A model generated the notes under the pieces. The model saw only the letters and a list, made by a program, of their open reading frames with translations, ran no database searches and had not been told where the DNA came from. From Akkermansiaceae bacterium (GTDB taxonomy: Bacteria > Verrucomicrobiota > Verrucomicrobiia > Verrucomicrobiales > Akkermansiaceae), in NCBI GenBank assembly GCA_903827375.1, contig CAIKHZ010000304.1, forward strand, positions 1 through 64,000: a DNA stretch of 64,000 bases, in the 5' to 3' direction. Positions 40,265 to 49,435 of the stretch are shown here, in pieces. Within the stretch, counting starts at the first letter, position 1, and each line of letters begins with the position of its first letter. The translations under genes and the position numbers were made by a program.

Positions 40265-42136
40265 CTACAGGCTACGGGTGCGGATTTCCTCCTTGATGGC
40301 TGCGATGAAGTCGGACAGCGATTTGGTAGTTAGATCCTCGTTGTCGCGGTGGCGCACGGAGACGCTGCCGTCCTCCACTTCGCGGGCACCGAGGACGAGC
40401 ATGTAGGGGACGCGGTCGAGGCGGGCGAGACGGATTTTGGCACCGATTTTGTCATTACTTCGGTCCACGGTGACGCGGATGCCAGCGTCTGCGAGCTGTG
40501 CGGCGGATGTTTCGGCGGCATCGAGGGTTTTTTCCGAGATGGGGATGACGCGTACCTGCTCCGGGGCCAGCCAGGTTGGGAATTTTCCTTCGAAATGCTC
40601 GATGAGCAGGCCGGTGAAGCGCTCCAGCGAGCCGAACGGCGCGCGGTGAATCATCACCGGGCGGTGCGTCTGATTGTCTGCCCCGACGTACGTTAGATCA
40701 AAGCGAACGGGCAGGTTGTAATCGACTTGGACGGTGCCTAACTGCCACTCGCGGCCAATGATGTCCTTGACGACAAAATCGATTTTGGGGCCGTAGAAGG
40801 CGGCCTCGCCGGGTTCTTCGGTGTATTCGACGCCGAGTGTTTGGACGGCGTCGCGCAGTGAGGCTTCCGCCTTGTCCCAATTCTCGGCGTCGCCGACGTA
40901 TTTGTCAGAGTCAGGATCGCGGAGCGACAGGCGGACGCGATAATCATGCATGCCGAGGGTGCCGAGGACTTTTTTAACCAGATCGAGGCAACCGGCGACT
41001 TCGGCAGCCACTTGGTCGGGCGTGCAGAACAAGTGGGCGTCGTCCTGAGTGAAGCCTCGCACGCGGGTCATTCCGCCGAGTTCGCCGGATTGCTCCCAGC
41101 GATAAACGGTGCCAAACTCAGCCAGACGCACCGGCAGGTCGCGGTACGAGTGTGGATCGCTCGCATAAATTTTGATGTGGTGCGGGCAATTCATCGGTTT
41201 GAGCAGGTAGCCTTCGAAGGCCCCGCTGGCCAAGCCGTTGAGCAACTCGCCGCAGGTGGCATTTTCGTCGGCGAGGCGTTCCAGCACGTCGCGTTCGGCG
41301 ATGGGTGGGTACTGGCTTTCCTGATAGTAAGGGAAATGGCCGGACGTCCGATAGAGGTCGAGCTTGCCGATGTGCGGGGTGAATACCTGCGAGTATCCCT
41401 GCTTGTCGAGTTGCTCAGTGATGAATTCCTGGAGCGCGCGGCGGACCAGCGCGCCTTTTGGCTTCCACAAAATGAGCCCTTGGCCGACGGCTTCATCGAT
41501 GTGGAAGAGCCCCAGTTCCTTGCCTAGGCGCCGGTGGTCGCGTTTCTTGGCTTCTTCCAGACGGGTCAGGTGGTCCTGCAGTTCGGTGGAATTCTTGAAA
41601 CAGGTGCCGTACAGTCGTTGCAGGGATTCGCGATCCTTGTCGCCTTTGTAATACGAGCTGGCGATGCTCATCAGCTTGAAGGCCTTGCAATTGCCAGTGC
41701 GGCCGACGTGCGGACCGGCACACAAGTCCCAGAAATCCCCGTTCTTGAAGATCGATATCTCCTCGTCTTCCGGGATCGAGGCAAGCAAATCCAACTTGAA
41801 AATACTCACCATAGCCCGCTCGCTCACTGCCCCGAGCCGGCCGCTTTGGGCCAGTCCCAGCGCGTCATCGCGGGAAATGGAGACCCGCTCGAACGGGTCG
41901 TTATCCTTCACCACCCGCTTCATCTCCTCTTCGATGCGGGGAAAATCCTCCGGCGTGATCCGGTGGGCCAAGTCCATATCGTAGTAAAACCCGTTTTCCA
42001 CGGGCGGGCCGGCGGCGAGTTGGACGTCGGGCCAGAGGCGGCAGATGGCGGTGGCCATGACGTGGGCGCAGGAATGGCGCAGCCGTTCCAAATCGGTCAT
42101 TTGCTGGCGTTCGTCGAGGGTTTTGCGTTCGTTCAT
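40265..42136 (-). CDS. thrS: threonyl-tRNA synthetase
   Basis: SCAHVMATAICRLWPDVQLAAGPPVENGFYYDMD, RELPVRLAEFG-like RDLPVRLAEFGTVYRWEQSGELGGMTRVRGFTQDDAHLFC, class II core. Confidence 0.95.
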   Translation of the reverse strand: MNERKTLDERQQMTDLERLRHSCAHVMATAICRLWPDVQLAAGPPVENGFYYDMDLAHRITPEDFPRIEEEMKRVVKDNDPFERVSISRDDALGLAQSGRLGAVSERAMVSIFKLDLLASIPEDEEISIFKNGDFWDLCAGPHVGRTGNCKAFKLMSIASSYYKGDKDRESLQRLYGTCFKNSTELQDHLTRLEEAKKRDHRRLGKELGLFHIDEAVGQGLILWKPKGALVRRALQEFITEQLDKQGYSQVFTPHIGKLDLYRTSGHFPYYQESQYPPIAERDVLERLADENATCGELLNGLASGAFEGYLLKPMNCPHHIKIYASDPHSYRDLPVRLAEFGTVYRWEQSGELGGMTRVRGFTQDDAHLFCTPDQVAAEVAGCLDLVKKVLGTLGMHDYRVRLSLRDPDSDKYVGDAENWDKAEASLRDAVQTLGVEYTEEPGEAAFYGPKIDFVVKDIIGREWQLGTVQVDYNLPVRFDLTYVGADNQTHRPVMIHRAPFGSLERFTGLLIEHFEGKFPTWLAPEQVRVIPISEKTLDAAETSAAQLADAGIRVTVDRSNDKIGAKIRLARLDRVPYMLVLGAREVEDGSVSVRHRDNEDLTTKSLSDFIAAIKEEIRTRSL

Positions 42137-42401
42137 GGCGGTACTTGCGTTGGAAATCGTTGGTTGTGTGCGTTGAAGGGAAGAATCGGGGGCGGCGGGA
42201 TGTTGAGGTGGCTTCGTGGAGCTGCACCGCGCTCTGGCAGCGCCGCCGGAGAGTGTAGGAGGCAGATGGCCGCTTGGTCAACTGCGGACGTGGTGAGTAT
42301 GGGGCAGGGCGTGGCGGCATACGCTCCGAACCCTCCCCGGAGTCGCCCCTTTCGAGGTGGCTAATACTTGACATTGCCGTGCCAACGGCAACAGTTCAGC
42401 T

Positions 42402-43343
42402 ATGCGCTACCTTGATCCCAAGAACGATCTTGTGTTCAAAAAACTCTTCAGCCGCCCTAGGCTTCTGAAGAGTTTTCTCAACGCTCTGCTGCCGCTCGTC
42501 GAGCCCGTCGAGTCGCTCGAATACCTGCCCACCGAGTTGGTACCGGAAATCCCGGGCATGAAGCACTCAATTGTCGATGTGCGCTGCGTGGACCGTGCTG
42601 GGCGACACTTTATCGTGGAAATGCAGATGTTTTGGACGGACAGCTTCAAGAGCCGGGTGTTATTCAACGCCTCCAAGGCCTTCGTCCGGCAGGCCGACCG
42701 GGCGGAAAAATACACCGCGCTGCAGCCGGTGTTTTCGCTCAATTTGGTCAACCAGATATTTGAGCGGGCCTCCCCTGAGTTTTACCATCATTACGCGATC
42801 GTGGAACTTGAGCACACGCAGCGGCGGATGGAGGGGTTGGAATTCGTGTTTGTGGAACTGCCGAAGTTCCAGCCGCAAGCCATCGCCAGTGACCGAATGC
42901 GCAAACTCTGGCTGCGCTTCATGACCGAAATCGGCGGGGCAGATGACGCAACTCCTGCTCCTGAGTTGCTAGAATCGCCGGAAACCCGCGAGGCGCTCGA
43001 ATGTGTGGCGGAGAGTGCCTTCTCCCGTGCGGAACTCGAAACCTACGACCGCTACTGGGACAGTATCCGCTGCGAACTGACGCTGCTGGACAGCTCGTTT
43101 CAGCAGGGCGAGAAAAAGGGCAAGTTGGAGGGCAAGTTGGAGGGCAAGTTGGAGGGCAAGTTGGAGGGCAAGTTGGAGGGCAAGTTGGAGGGCAAGTTGG
43201 AGGGCAAGTTGGAGGGCAAGTTGGAAGGCAAGTTGGACGGGAAGTTGGAGGTGGCGCTTGCGCTGAAACGTGCCGGCCTGCTCAGCGCCGAACAAATCGC
43301 CATGGTTTCTGGTCTAACACTGGAGCAAGTGCGGGCACTATAG
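42402..43343 (+). CDS. Rpn family recombination-promoting nuclease / PD-(D/E)XK transposase-like protein
   Basis: MRYLDPKNDLVFKKLFSRPRLLKSFLNALL...DVRCVDRAGRHFIVEMQM...RVLFNASKAFVRQ; C-terminal (GKLE)n tract. Confidence 0.8.
   Translation: MRYLDPKNDLVFKKLFSRPRLLKSFLNALLPLVEPVESLEYLPTELVPEIPGMKHSIVDVRCVDRAGRHFIVEMQMFWTDSFKSRVLFNASKAFVRQADRAEKYTALQPVFSLNLVNQIFERASPEFYHHYAIVELEHTQRRMEGLEFVFVELPKFQPQAIASDRMRKLWLRFMTEIGGADDATPAPELLESPETREALECVAESAFSRAELETYDRYWDSIRCELTLLDSSFQQGEKKGKLEGKLEGKLEGKLEGKLEGKLEGKLEGKLEGKLEGKLDGKLEVALALKRAGLLSAEQIAMVSGLTLEQVRAL
43119..43250 (+). repeat. in-frame 12-bp tandem repeat, 11 units of GGCAAGTTGGAG
   Basis: Direct reading: nine GKLE units, one GKLD, one GKLE; nearly identical at DNA level. 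Confidence 0.95.
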
Positions 43344-43399
43344 ATTCCTTGAAATACCCAAGTTTTGAACCCTCGACCCACCGTGGACCTGCGGGGCTG

Positions 43400-44068
43400 C
43401 TATTGAAAAACCGTCAGATCGAGTGCCTGTACCAGAGTTTCGACAACGACGTCTGCGCCGTGGGATGTTAGCTCTGCGGTGGAGAAGCGGCCGGTGGCCA
43501 CGGCGAGGCAGCGGGCACCGAAGGCATGGGCGCAGGCAATGTCTTTGGGGGTATCGCCGATGACCAAGGTCTGATCTGCGGTGAATGAGTGGCCGACATA
43601 TGCCGCCGCCCGTTCCAGTGCAATCGGACCGAGGTTGTTGCGCTCGGCGTGGTGCTCACCATAGGCCCCAAAGCCAAAATATCCGTCCAGTTTGAAATGC
43701 CGCAACTTGGCGGCGGCCCCGGCTGCCGTGTTGCCGGTGAGCAAGCCGAGCGTCGATCCAGGTCGGCTTGCCAAGGCCGACAGAATCTCCGGCACGCCGG
43801 GGAGTACCCGGCCAGTGACTTGGCCATGGGCCAAATGCCAGTTGAGCCTAACATGATAAGCCGCAAAAAATTCCTCGATTTGTTGGCGCTCCGGAGGGAT
43901 GCCGAAATGGGCGTGGAGGCACTCAGCGATCCCCCGGTCCGTGCTGCCCGCTAAATCCAAAGGCGGCCCCACCTCCCCAAAAACCTCCAGCGCCGCCTCG
44001 TGCAACGCTTTCATCCCGACGCCGCCGGTGTCAATGAGAGTGCCGTCTATGTCAAACAGATAGAGCAT
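43400..44068 (-). CDS. HAD family hydrolase (phosphoglycolate phosphatase-like)
   Basis: MLYLFDIDGTLIDTGGVG, LGLLTGNTAAGA, TLVIGDTPKDIACAHAFGARCLAVATG. Confidence 0.85.
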   Translation of the reverse strand: MLYLFDIDGTLIDTGGVGMKALHEAALEVFGEVGPPLDLAGSTDRGIAECLHAHFGIPPERQQIEEFFAAYHVRLNWHLAHGQVTGRVLPGVPEILSALASRPGSTLGLLTGNTAAGAAAKLRHFKLDGYFGFGAYGEHHAERNNLGPIALERAAAYVGHSFTADQTLVIGDTPKDIACAHAFGARCLAVATGRFSTAELTSHGADVVVETLVQALDLTVFQ

Positions 44069-44152
44069 GGGGTGGGGGACACGCTCAATTGCAAGCAGGA
44101 CTCGCGACAGAGAGTTTGAACGAACGACAAGATCCCTTGTTTTTCAAGGACT

Positions 44153-44857
44153 CTACTGACTCGCATCCATGGACGGAGGTTCCGGGGCGGTTTCCTCGCT
44201 TGTCGCTTCGGCCACTTCATCCGGCACTTCCTCGTCCTCTGCGGTTTCGTCTTCCTCAAAGTCGTCTTCTTCCATGAGTTCACCATGAAATAAGTGGAAT
44301 TTGCGCTTGCGCTGGTGTTGGGGCAGTGGCGAGAGGATCATGGCCACCGCACGGCCATTGAGGCGCGGCGGTTGATCGACTTGGGCCATCGTCTTGAGGT
44401 CCTCGATGATGCGGTTGAGAGCGACAAATCCAAGGTCCTTGTGGGCGTTTTCGCGACCCTTGAATTGCAGTACGAAGCGCACCTTGTGGTTGCCGTCAAG
44501 AAAGCCTTCGGCACGCCCGAGCTTGATATTGTAGTCGTGCTGACCGGTGACGACCCGGAATTTGACTTCCTTCATCCGGGTGGCGCTCTTGGACTTTTGC
44601 TTTTTGAGCTTGGCCTGCTCGTACTTGTATTTCCCGTAGTCGATGATCTTGCAGACAGGTGGGTCCACCTGCCCGGCAATTTCGACGAGGTCGAGGCCCA
44701 TGGCCATGGCTCTGGCCATGGCATCACGGGAGCTCATTACGCCGAGTTGCTCCCCGGTGGCGAGGATGACACGGACTTTGGGGGCGCGGATTCGGTCGTT
44801 GATCCGCGTCATGTCGCGGAAACGACCCCTGTTTTGGTCTCTTTGTGGCTTAGCTAT
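44153..44857 (-). CDS. infC: translation initiation factor IF-3, proposed ATA start
   Basis: MTRINDRIRAPKVRVILATGEQLGVMSSRDAMARAMAMGLDLVEIAGQVDPPVCKIIDYGKYKYEQAKK..., IF-3 signature; GGAGG 8 nt before ATA at 44857; next ATG is 44812. Confidence 0.85.
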   Translation of the reverse strand: MAKPQRDQNRGRFRDMTRINDRIRAPKVRVILATGEQLGVMSSRDAMARAMAMGLDLVEIAGQVDPPVCKIIDYGKYKYEQAKLKKQKSKSATRMKEVKFRVVTGQHDYNIKLGRAEGFLDGNHKVRFVLQFKGRENAHKDLGFVALNRIIEDLKTMAQVDQPPRLNGRAVAMILSPLPQHQRKRKFHLFHGELMEEDDFEEDETAEDEEVPDEVAEATSEETAPEPPSMDASQ

Positions 44858-45310
44858 GGCGATGTCCTCCAGTGGGTGAATGCGACGCAGCGGGGTGCAA
44901 GCGAACAAAGCCGCCACACGATACCCGTGCGAAGAGGGGCTGCGAAACGATGAGCCAAACGCCGGGTCATGGATGGGTACCGACGAGCGCTAACCGCTTA
45001 TTGCAAGCGGTCGCGGCAGTTTTTAATAAGGATCGTTTCTGAAAAATCATGAGGTGGCTGGATGCCGGGGGCTGGCTCATCAATGATGGACGACACCTGT
45101 TCGTCCGCCACTCATAGGCTGCCTGAAGCCGAGGAATACGGCAAAACCGCAGCCGGGGCAAGCTCGAATTTGCAGGGCAACCCATTTTGGCAATTTTCGG
45201 ATCAGAGAGCCCTAGACCAAGGAAAGGGGTCGTGTGCCTCGGTGGCAGCGGGAGTAATGCGCGGTTTCCGGCTTGAATTTTGCTCGCGATGCCGGAATAC
45301 TGCGGGCCAC

Positions 45311-46627
45311 ATGACCCACGCAGTTCAGCATACGCTCGCCGGCACGGCCACCCTTGAAGGCACGTCACTCCACACGGGAGAGAGGGTTTCGCTCTCCATC
45401 AGCCCGGCACCAGAGGGCCACGGCTTGAAGTTTCGCCGCGTTGATCTGCCCGACCAGCCGTTTATCAGCGCGGATGTGGAAAAGGTCCAAACTGTTGAGC
45501 GCGCCACCACCCTGGCTGAGGGCTCCGTCAAGGTTCATACCGTCGAACACGTGATCTCCGCGCTCTGTGGCATGGGCATCGACAATGCCCTCATCGAAAT
45601 GAATGCCAACGAGCCTCCCATCGGCGATGGCTCGTCGCGGCCGTTTGTGGAACTCATCAAACAGGCGGGAATTTCGGCCCAAAGTGCGCCCAGCAAGGTT
45701 TGGGAAATTCGCGAGCCAATGCATTTGGAAACCGGAGACGGCACCCTTATCACCATTGTTCCGAGCAAGTCATTTCGGGTATCGGTCACCAACGTCGGCC
45801 CGGAGGGTCGTTTCACCCAGTATTTTTCCACTGAGGTGACTCCAGCCACTTATGAAAAGGAGATCTGTGGGGCGCGCACATTCGTGTACTACGAGGATGT
45901 CAAACCATTGCTAGACAAGGGATTGATCAAAGGAGGCTCGCTGGAGAGTGCCATTGTCATTCGTGGCAACGAAGTCATGTCCAAGGAGGCGCTGCGCTTC
46001 ACCAATGAGTTTGCGCGTCACAAGGCGCTTGACCTGATCGGCGATCTGATGCTCTCGGGCATCCGCATTCTGGGCCACGTCATGGCGATCAAACCAGGCC
46101 ATGGCCCCAACACCAAAATGGCGGCCAGGCTCAAGGCTGAGTATTCGAGGATGCGTTCGATGGTGCCCGCCCCCATCACCATTCCCAGCGGCGAAAGTGT
46201 GATGGATATCAACGAAGTGCTCAAAATCCTCCCACACCGCTACCCATTCCTCATGGTCGATCGCATCGTCGGTTTCGAGGGCGATAGCAAATGCACCGGC
46301 GTCAAAAACGTCACCATCAACGAACCCTACTTTGTCGGCCACTTCCCCGGCCACCCGATCATGCCGGGAGTTCTCCAACTCGAAGCCATGGCCCAAGTAT
46401 CTTCGGTGCTGATGCTGCGGAAACCGGAAAACATTGGCAAGATCGGCTACTTCATGAGCGCCGACAACGTCAAGTGGCGCCGTCCTGTGCTCCCCGGGGA
46501 TACCCTCATCATCGAGGGGGAGATCATCAAGATGCGTGGATCTATCGGCCAGACCCGTTGCCGCTGCATGGTCAACGGAGATACGGTCTCGGAAGCTGAC
46601 CTTAAATTCGGCCTCATCGACCGCTGA
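45311..46627 (+). CDS. lpxC-fabZ: bifunctional UDP-3-O-acyl-GlcNAc deacetylase / 3-hydroxyacyl-ACP dehydratase fusion
   Basis: LpxC part ([60 protein letters not shown]) then FabZ part ([35 protein letters not shown]). Confidence 0.95.
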   Translation: MTHAVQHTLAGTATLEGTSLHTGERVSLSISPAPEGHGLKFRRVDLPDQPFISADVEKVQTVERATTLAEGSVKVHTVEHVISALCGMGIDNALIEMNANEPPIGDGSSRPFVELIKQAGISAQSAPSKVWEIREPMHLETGDGTLITIVPSKSFRVSVTNVGPEGRFTQYFSTEVTPATYEKEICGARTFVYYEDVKPLLDKGLIKGGSLESAIVIRGNEVMSKEALRFTNEFARHKALDLIGDLMLSGIRILGHVMAIKPGHGPNTKMAARLKAEYSRMRSMVPAPITIPSGESVMDINEVLKILPHRYPFLMVDRIVGFEGDSKCTGVKNVTINEPYFVGHFPGHPIMPGVLQLEAMAQVSSVLMLRKPENIGKIGYFMSADNVKWRRPVLPGDTLIIEGEIIKMRGSIGQTRCRCMVNGDTVSEADLKFGLIDR

Positions 46628-46675
46628 GCGGGTGGCTCGAAAGAACCAGCGGCCCTGCGGCGTAGTGGCCCTCAC

Positions 46676-49435
46676 ATGAACCACGCCCGTCTTTTGATGC
46701 GAAATTGCCTGCGTTGTGGGCTATCATTGATGTTGTTGGCCGGCCACGCTCTGGCGGGAGGCTCCAGTGATTTCCGGGATGTGCCGCTGGAATTGGATGG
46801 CGTCAACGCCAGGGTCCCCAAGATCCTGGCAGAGGGGGCCAACAAGAGCGAGATCGTTGTCGGCTCGATCAGCAGAGGCGTCCCCAGCGCGGGCATTCTG
46901 CAAACAGGCGACGTGCTGCTCGGTGTGAATGGGAAGGTTTTTGAAAGTGATGCGATGGCGCTGTTCAACCATGCCGTGGCGGAGGCAAAAAAATCCACCG
47001 CTGCCACCAATCTCCACCTGATTCACAGCCGCGCGGGAGTCGTTCGCAACCTCGATTTCAATATCAACCCGCCACCACCGGATCTCACCAAGGATGGCAA
47101 GAAAACCGACACTCCAAGCTGGAATCTCGGTCCCACCGGCATGAAGGGATGGATATTTACCCGCGATTTCGATACCTCTGAAGCGCGGCAAATTTTGATA
47201 ACAGAAGTCGCGAAAGGCTCACCTGCCGACGGCTTGGTGGCGGTGGGCGATGTGATCGTCGGCATCGAAATCGTTGGCATCTGTGCCGGGCCTTTTGAAT
47301 CGGATGCGCGGGTGGCGTTCGGCAAGGCGATCACTGCGGCCGAAACCACCGAAGGCAAGGGCCAACTCAGGCTTCAGGTGTGGAGCAAGGGCGTCACCAA
47401 GCCCGTGACCGTCCCGCTCAAGGTGATGGGCAGTTACTCAGAGACCTCGCCCTTCAATCAGTGCCCTAAAGCCAAGCTGATCGTCGAACAAGGCTGCAGC
47501 GCCATTCTTAAACGTGGGTTGCAGTGTGGCGACTATTCTCCGGACAATTGGGACCCGTCCATTCCAGACAACGTCAACGCCCTGGCACTTCTGGCCAGCG
47601 GCAATCCGGCATATCTCCCGGCAATCAAGGCTTATGCTAACAAACTTGGGCCGCCGCAAATGAACCTTGTCCTCAAGGAAGGAATGTACGCATGGACTTG
47701 GAGTTATGCCAATCTTTTTCTAACTGAATACTATCTTGCCACCAAGGATGAATCCGTGCTGCCCGCCATCCGTGAGGTCAGCAAGAAAATCGCCATGGGC
47801 CAAAGTGCGGTCGGCACCTACGGTCACGGTTTCCGCGTGGCGGGCAACAACGGCACTCTTGGCGGCTACGGTGCGATCAATCAGGCGGGCCTGATTTGCT
47901 GGATGTCGATGGCGCTGGCACAAAAATGCGGGGTTGACGACCCGGTGCTGCGGGCGGCGGTGGAAAAATCTCGTACGTTTTACAGTTTTTACATAGGCAA
48001 GGGATCGATTCCCTATGGTGACCACCCGCCCTACTGGCTCCACGATGACAATGGCAAGAGTGGCGCGGCAGCCGTGACCTTCGACATTTTGGGAGATGCG
48101 GCGGGTACGCGGTTCTTCTCGCGGATGTCAACGGCCGCCTACGGCGAAAAGGAACTCGGCCATACCGGTAACTACCTCGGCTACCTGTGGGGCGCGCTTT
48201 CCGCCAACCGCGCCGGCCCCGCGGCCCTCGCTGCCTTCCTCAAGGAACAGCGCTGGTATTACGATCTGGCACGCCGCTGGGACGGCTCGTTCTTCACCAC
48301 CGCCCGCGATAACTATGACTTTGATATGACCGGTCTGTTCGTCCTGCATCAAGCCGTGCCGCTGCAAAAGATCTATATCACCGGCAAAGGCACACACCCG
48401 GATAACTTTGTGAGTGGTCCTGCCTTGCAACAAATTCTCGAAGGTGGGCGCGATTTTAACCTCGGCCCATTCGACTATGCCTATATCTTCAAGAGCAAGG
48501 AGCCATTGTTGAAGGCCCTCACCAATGGGTCGCCTACTGTGCGCCAGCGTGCTGCCAAGCAAGTGGCCAAGCTCAAGGATGACGTGACGCCCCAGCTTAT
48601 CACGCTGTTGGCCAGCAAGGATCTCAACGCCCGTTATGGGGCCTGCCTGGCTCTGCAATACATGGAAGGCCGCGCCGCCGCCGCCACTGACTGCCTCATC
48701 AACCAACTCTCCGAAGCCGATATGTGGCTGAGGGTGCGCGCCGCCTTCGCCCTCACCGGCATCGGCCGCCCCGCGCTCAAGGCGGTGCCCCAGTTGCTCA
48801 AAATGTCCGTCGTCATCAACCCCGCCGACCCCCGAGGACTTGAGGCGAAGTACCTGTCCTACGCCTTGTTTCGCGCCGACTTTATCGACCAAATTCCGCC
48901 CCAGCCCGGTCTGGTTGCCAATTCGTTGGATGGCATCGACCGCGAGTTGATCTATCCGGTCCTGCGGCGCATGCTTGCCAGTGACGACGGCATTGGCACC
49001 TTCGCGGTGCGCTCGATGTTCAAAACCCTGAGCACAGACGAGCTGAAATCACTGGAGCCGGAGATCATCAAGGTGGCTAACGACACCGCCCCGAGCGGCG
49101 AAATGTATGCCCAGGAAATCCGCGTGGACGCGCTTAAGTTTCTAGCGAAAAACAAGATCATCAAGGGTCTGCCGGTGTTTATCGAATATGCCAAGACGCA
49201 GAACGGTTGGGGCCAGCGGACCCGCGACATCCTCCCGCTGCTCAAGGAGTACGGCCCTGCCGCCTCCGAAATATTGCCGCAACTCAAAGCCCTGTCCGCC
49301 AGTTGGAAAGCCCAGGAAAAAGCAGCCAACCAAACCAAGGACACCCGTTCAGCTACGGCCGACGAGGTCATCAAATCCATCGAGGAAGCCAAGGATATCA
49401 ACCCAAACAGTCCCCACCAACAGCCCAATCCATGA
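46676..49435 (+). CDS. secreted DUF6288-like protein with two PDZ domains, alpha-helical mid-region and HEAT-like C-terminus
   Basis: SISRGVPSAGILQTGDVLLGVNGKVFES and EVAKGSPADGLVAVGDVIVGIE PDZ blocks; WNLGPTGMKGWI; HEAT-like repeats. Confidence 0.75.
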   Translation: MNHARLLMRNCLRCGLSLMLLAGHALAGGSSDFRDVPLELDGVNARVPKILAEGANKSEIVVGSISRGVPSAGILQTGDVLLGVNGKVFESDAMALFNHAVAEAKKSTAATNLHLIHSRAGVVRNLDFNINPPPPDLTKDGKKTDTPSWNLGPTGMKGWIFTRDFDTSEARQILITEVAKGSPADGLVAVGDVIVGIEIVGICAGPFESDARVAFGKAITAAETTEGKGQLRLQVWSKGVTKPVTVPLKVMGSYSETSPFNQCPKAKLIVEQGCSAILKRGLQCGDYSPDNWDPSIPDNVNALALLASGNPAYLPAIKAYANKLGPPQMNLVLKEGMYAWTWSYANLFLTEYYLATKDESVLPAIREVSKKIAMGQSAVGTYGHGFRVAGNNGTLGGYGAINQAGLICWMSMALAQKCGVDDPVLRAAVEKSRTFYSFYIGKGSIPYGDHPPYWLHDDNGKSGAAAVTFDILGDAAGTRFFSRMSTAAYGEKELGHTGNYLGYLWGALSANRAGPAALAAFLKEQRWYYDLARRWDGSFFTTARDNYDFDMTGLFVLHQAVPLQKIYITGKGTHPDNFVSGPALQQILEGGRDFNLGPFDYAYIFKSKEPLLKALTNGSPTVRQRAAKQVAKLKDDVTPQLITLLASKDLNARYGACLALQYMEGRAAAATDCLINQLSEADMWLRVRAAFALTGIGRPALKAVPQLLKMSVVINPADPRGLEAKYLSYALFRADFIDQIPPQPGLVANSLDGIDRELIYPVLRRMLASDDGIGTFAVRSMFKTLSTDELKSLEPEIIKVANDTAPSGEMYAQEIRVDALKFLAKNKIIKGLPVFIEYAKTQNGWGQRTRDILPLLKEYGPAASEILPQLKALSASWKAQEKAANQTKDTRSATADEVIKSIEEAKDINPNSPHQQPNP

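Noticed and set aside
43119-43250. Possible CRISPR array
   Set aside because: Units are 12 bp, contiguous, without spacers, and in frame within the Rpn-like gene
42402-43343. Active mobile element encoded by the Rpn-like gene
   Set aside because: No terminal repeats or target duplications recognised; Rpn proteins are commonly chromosomal nucleases
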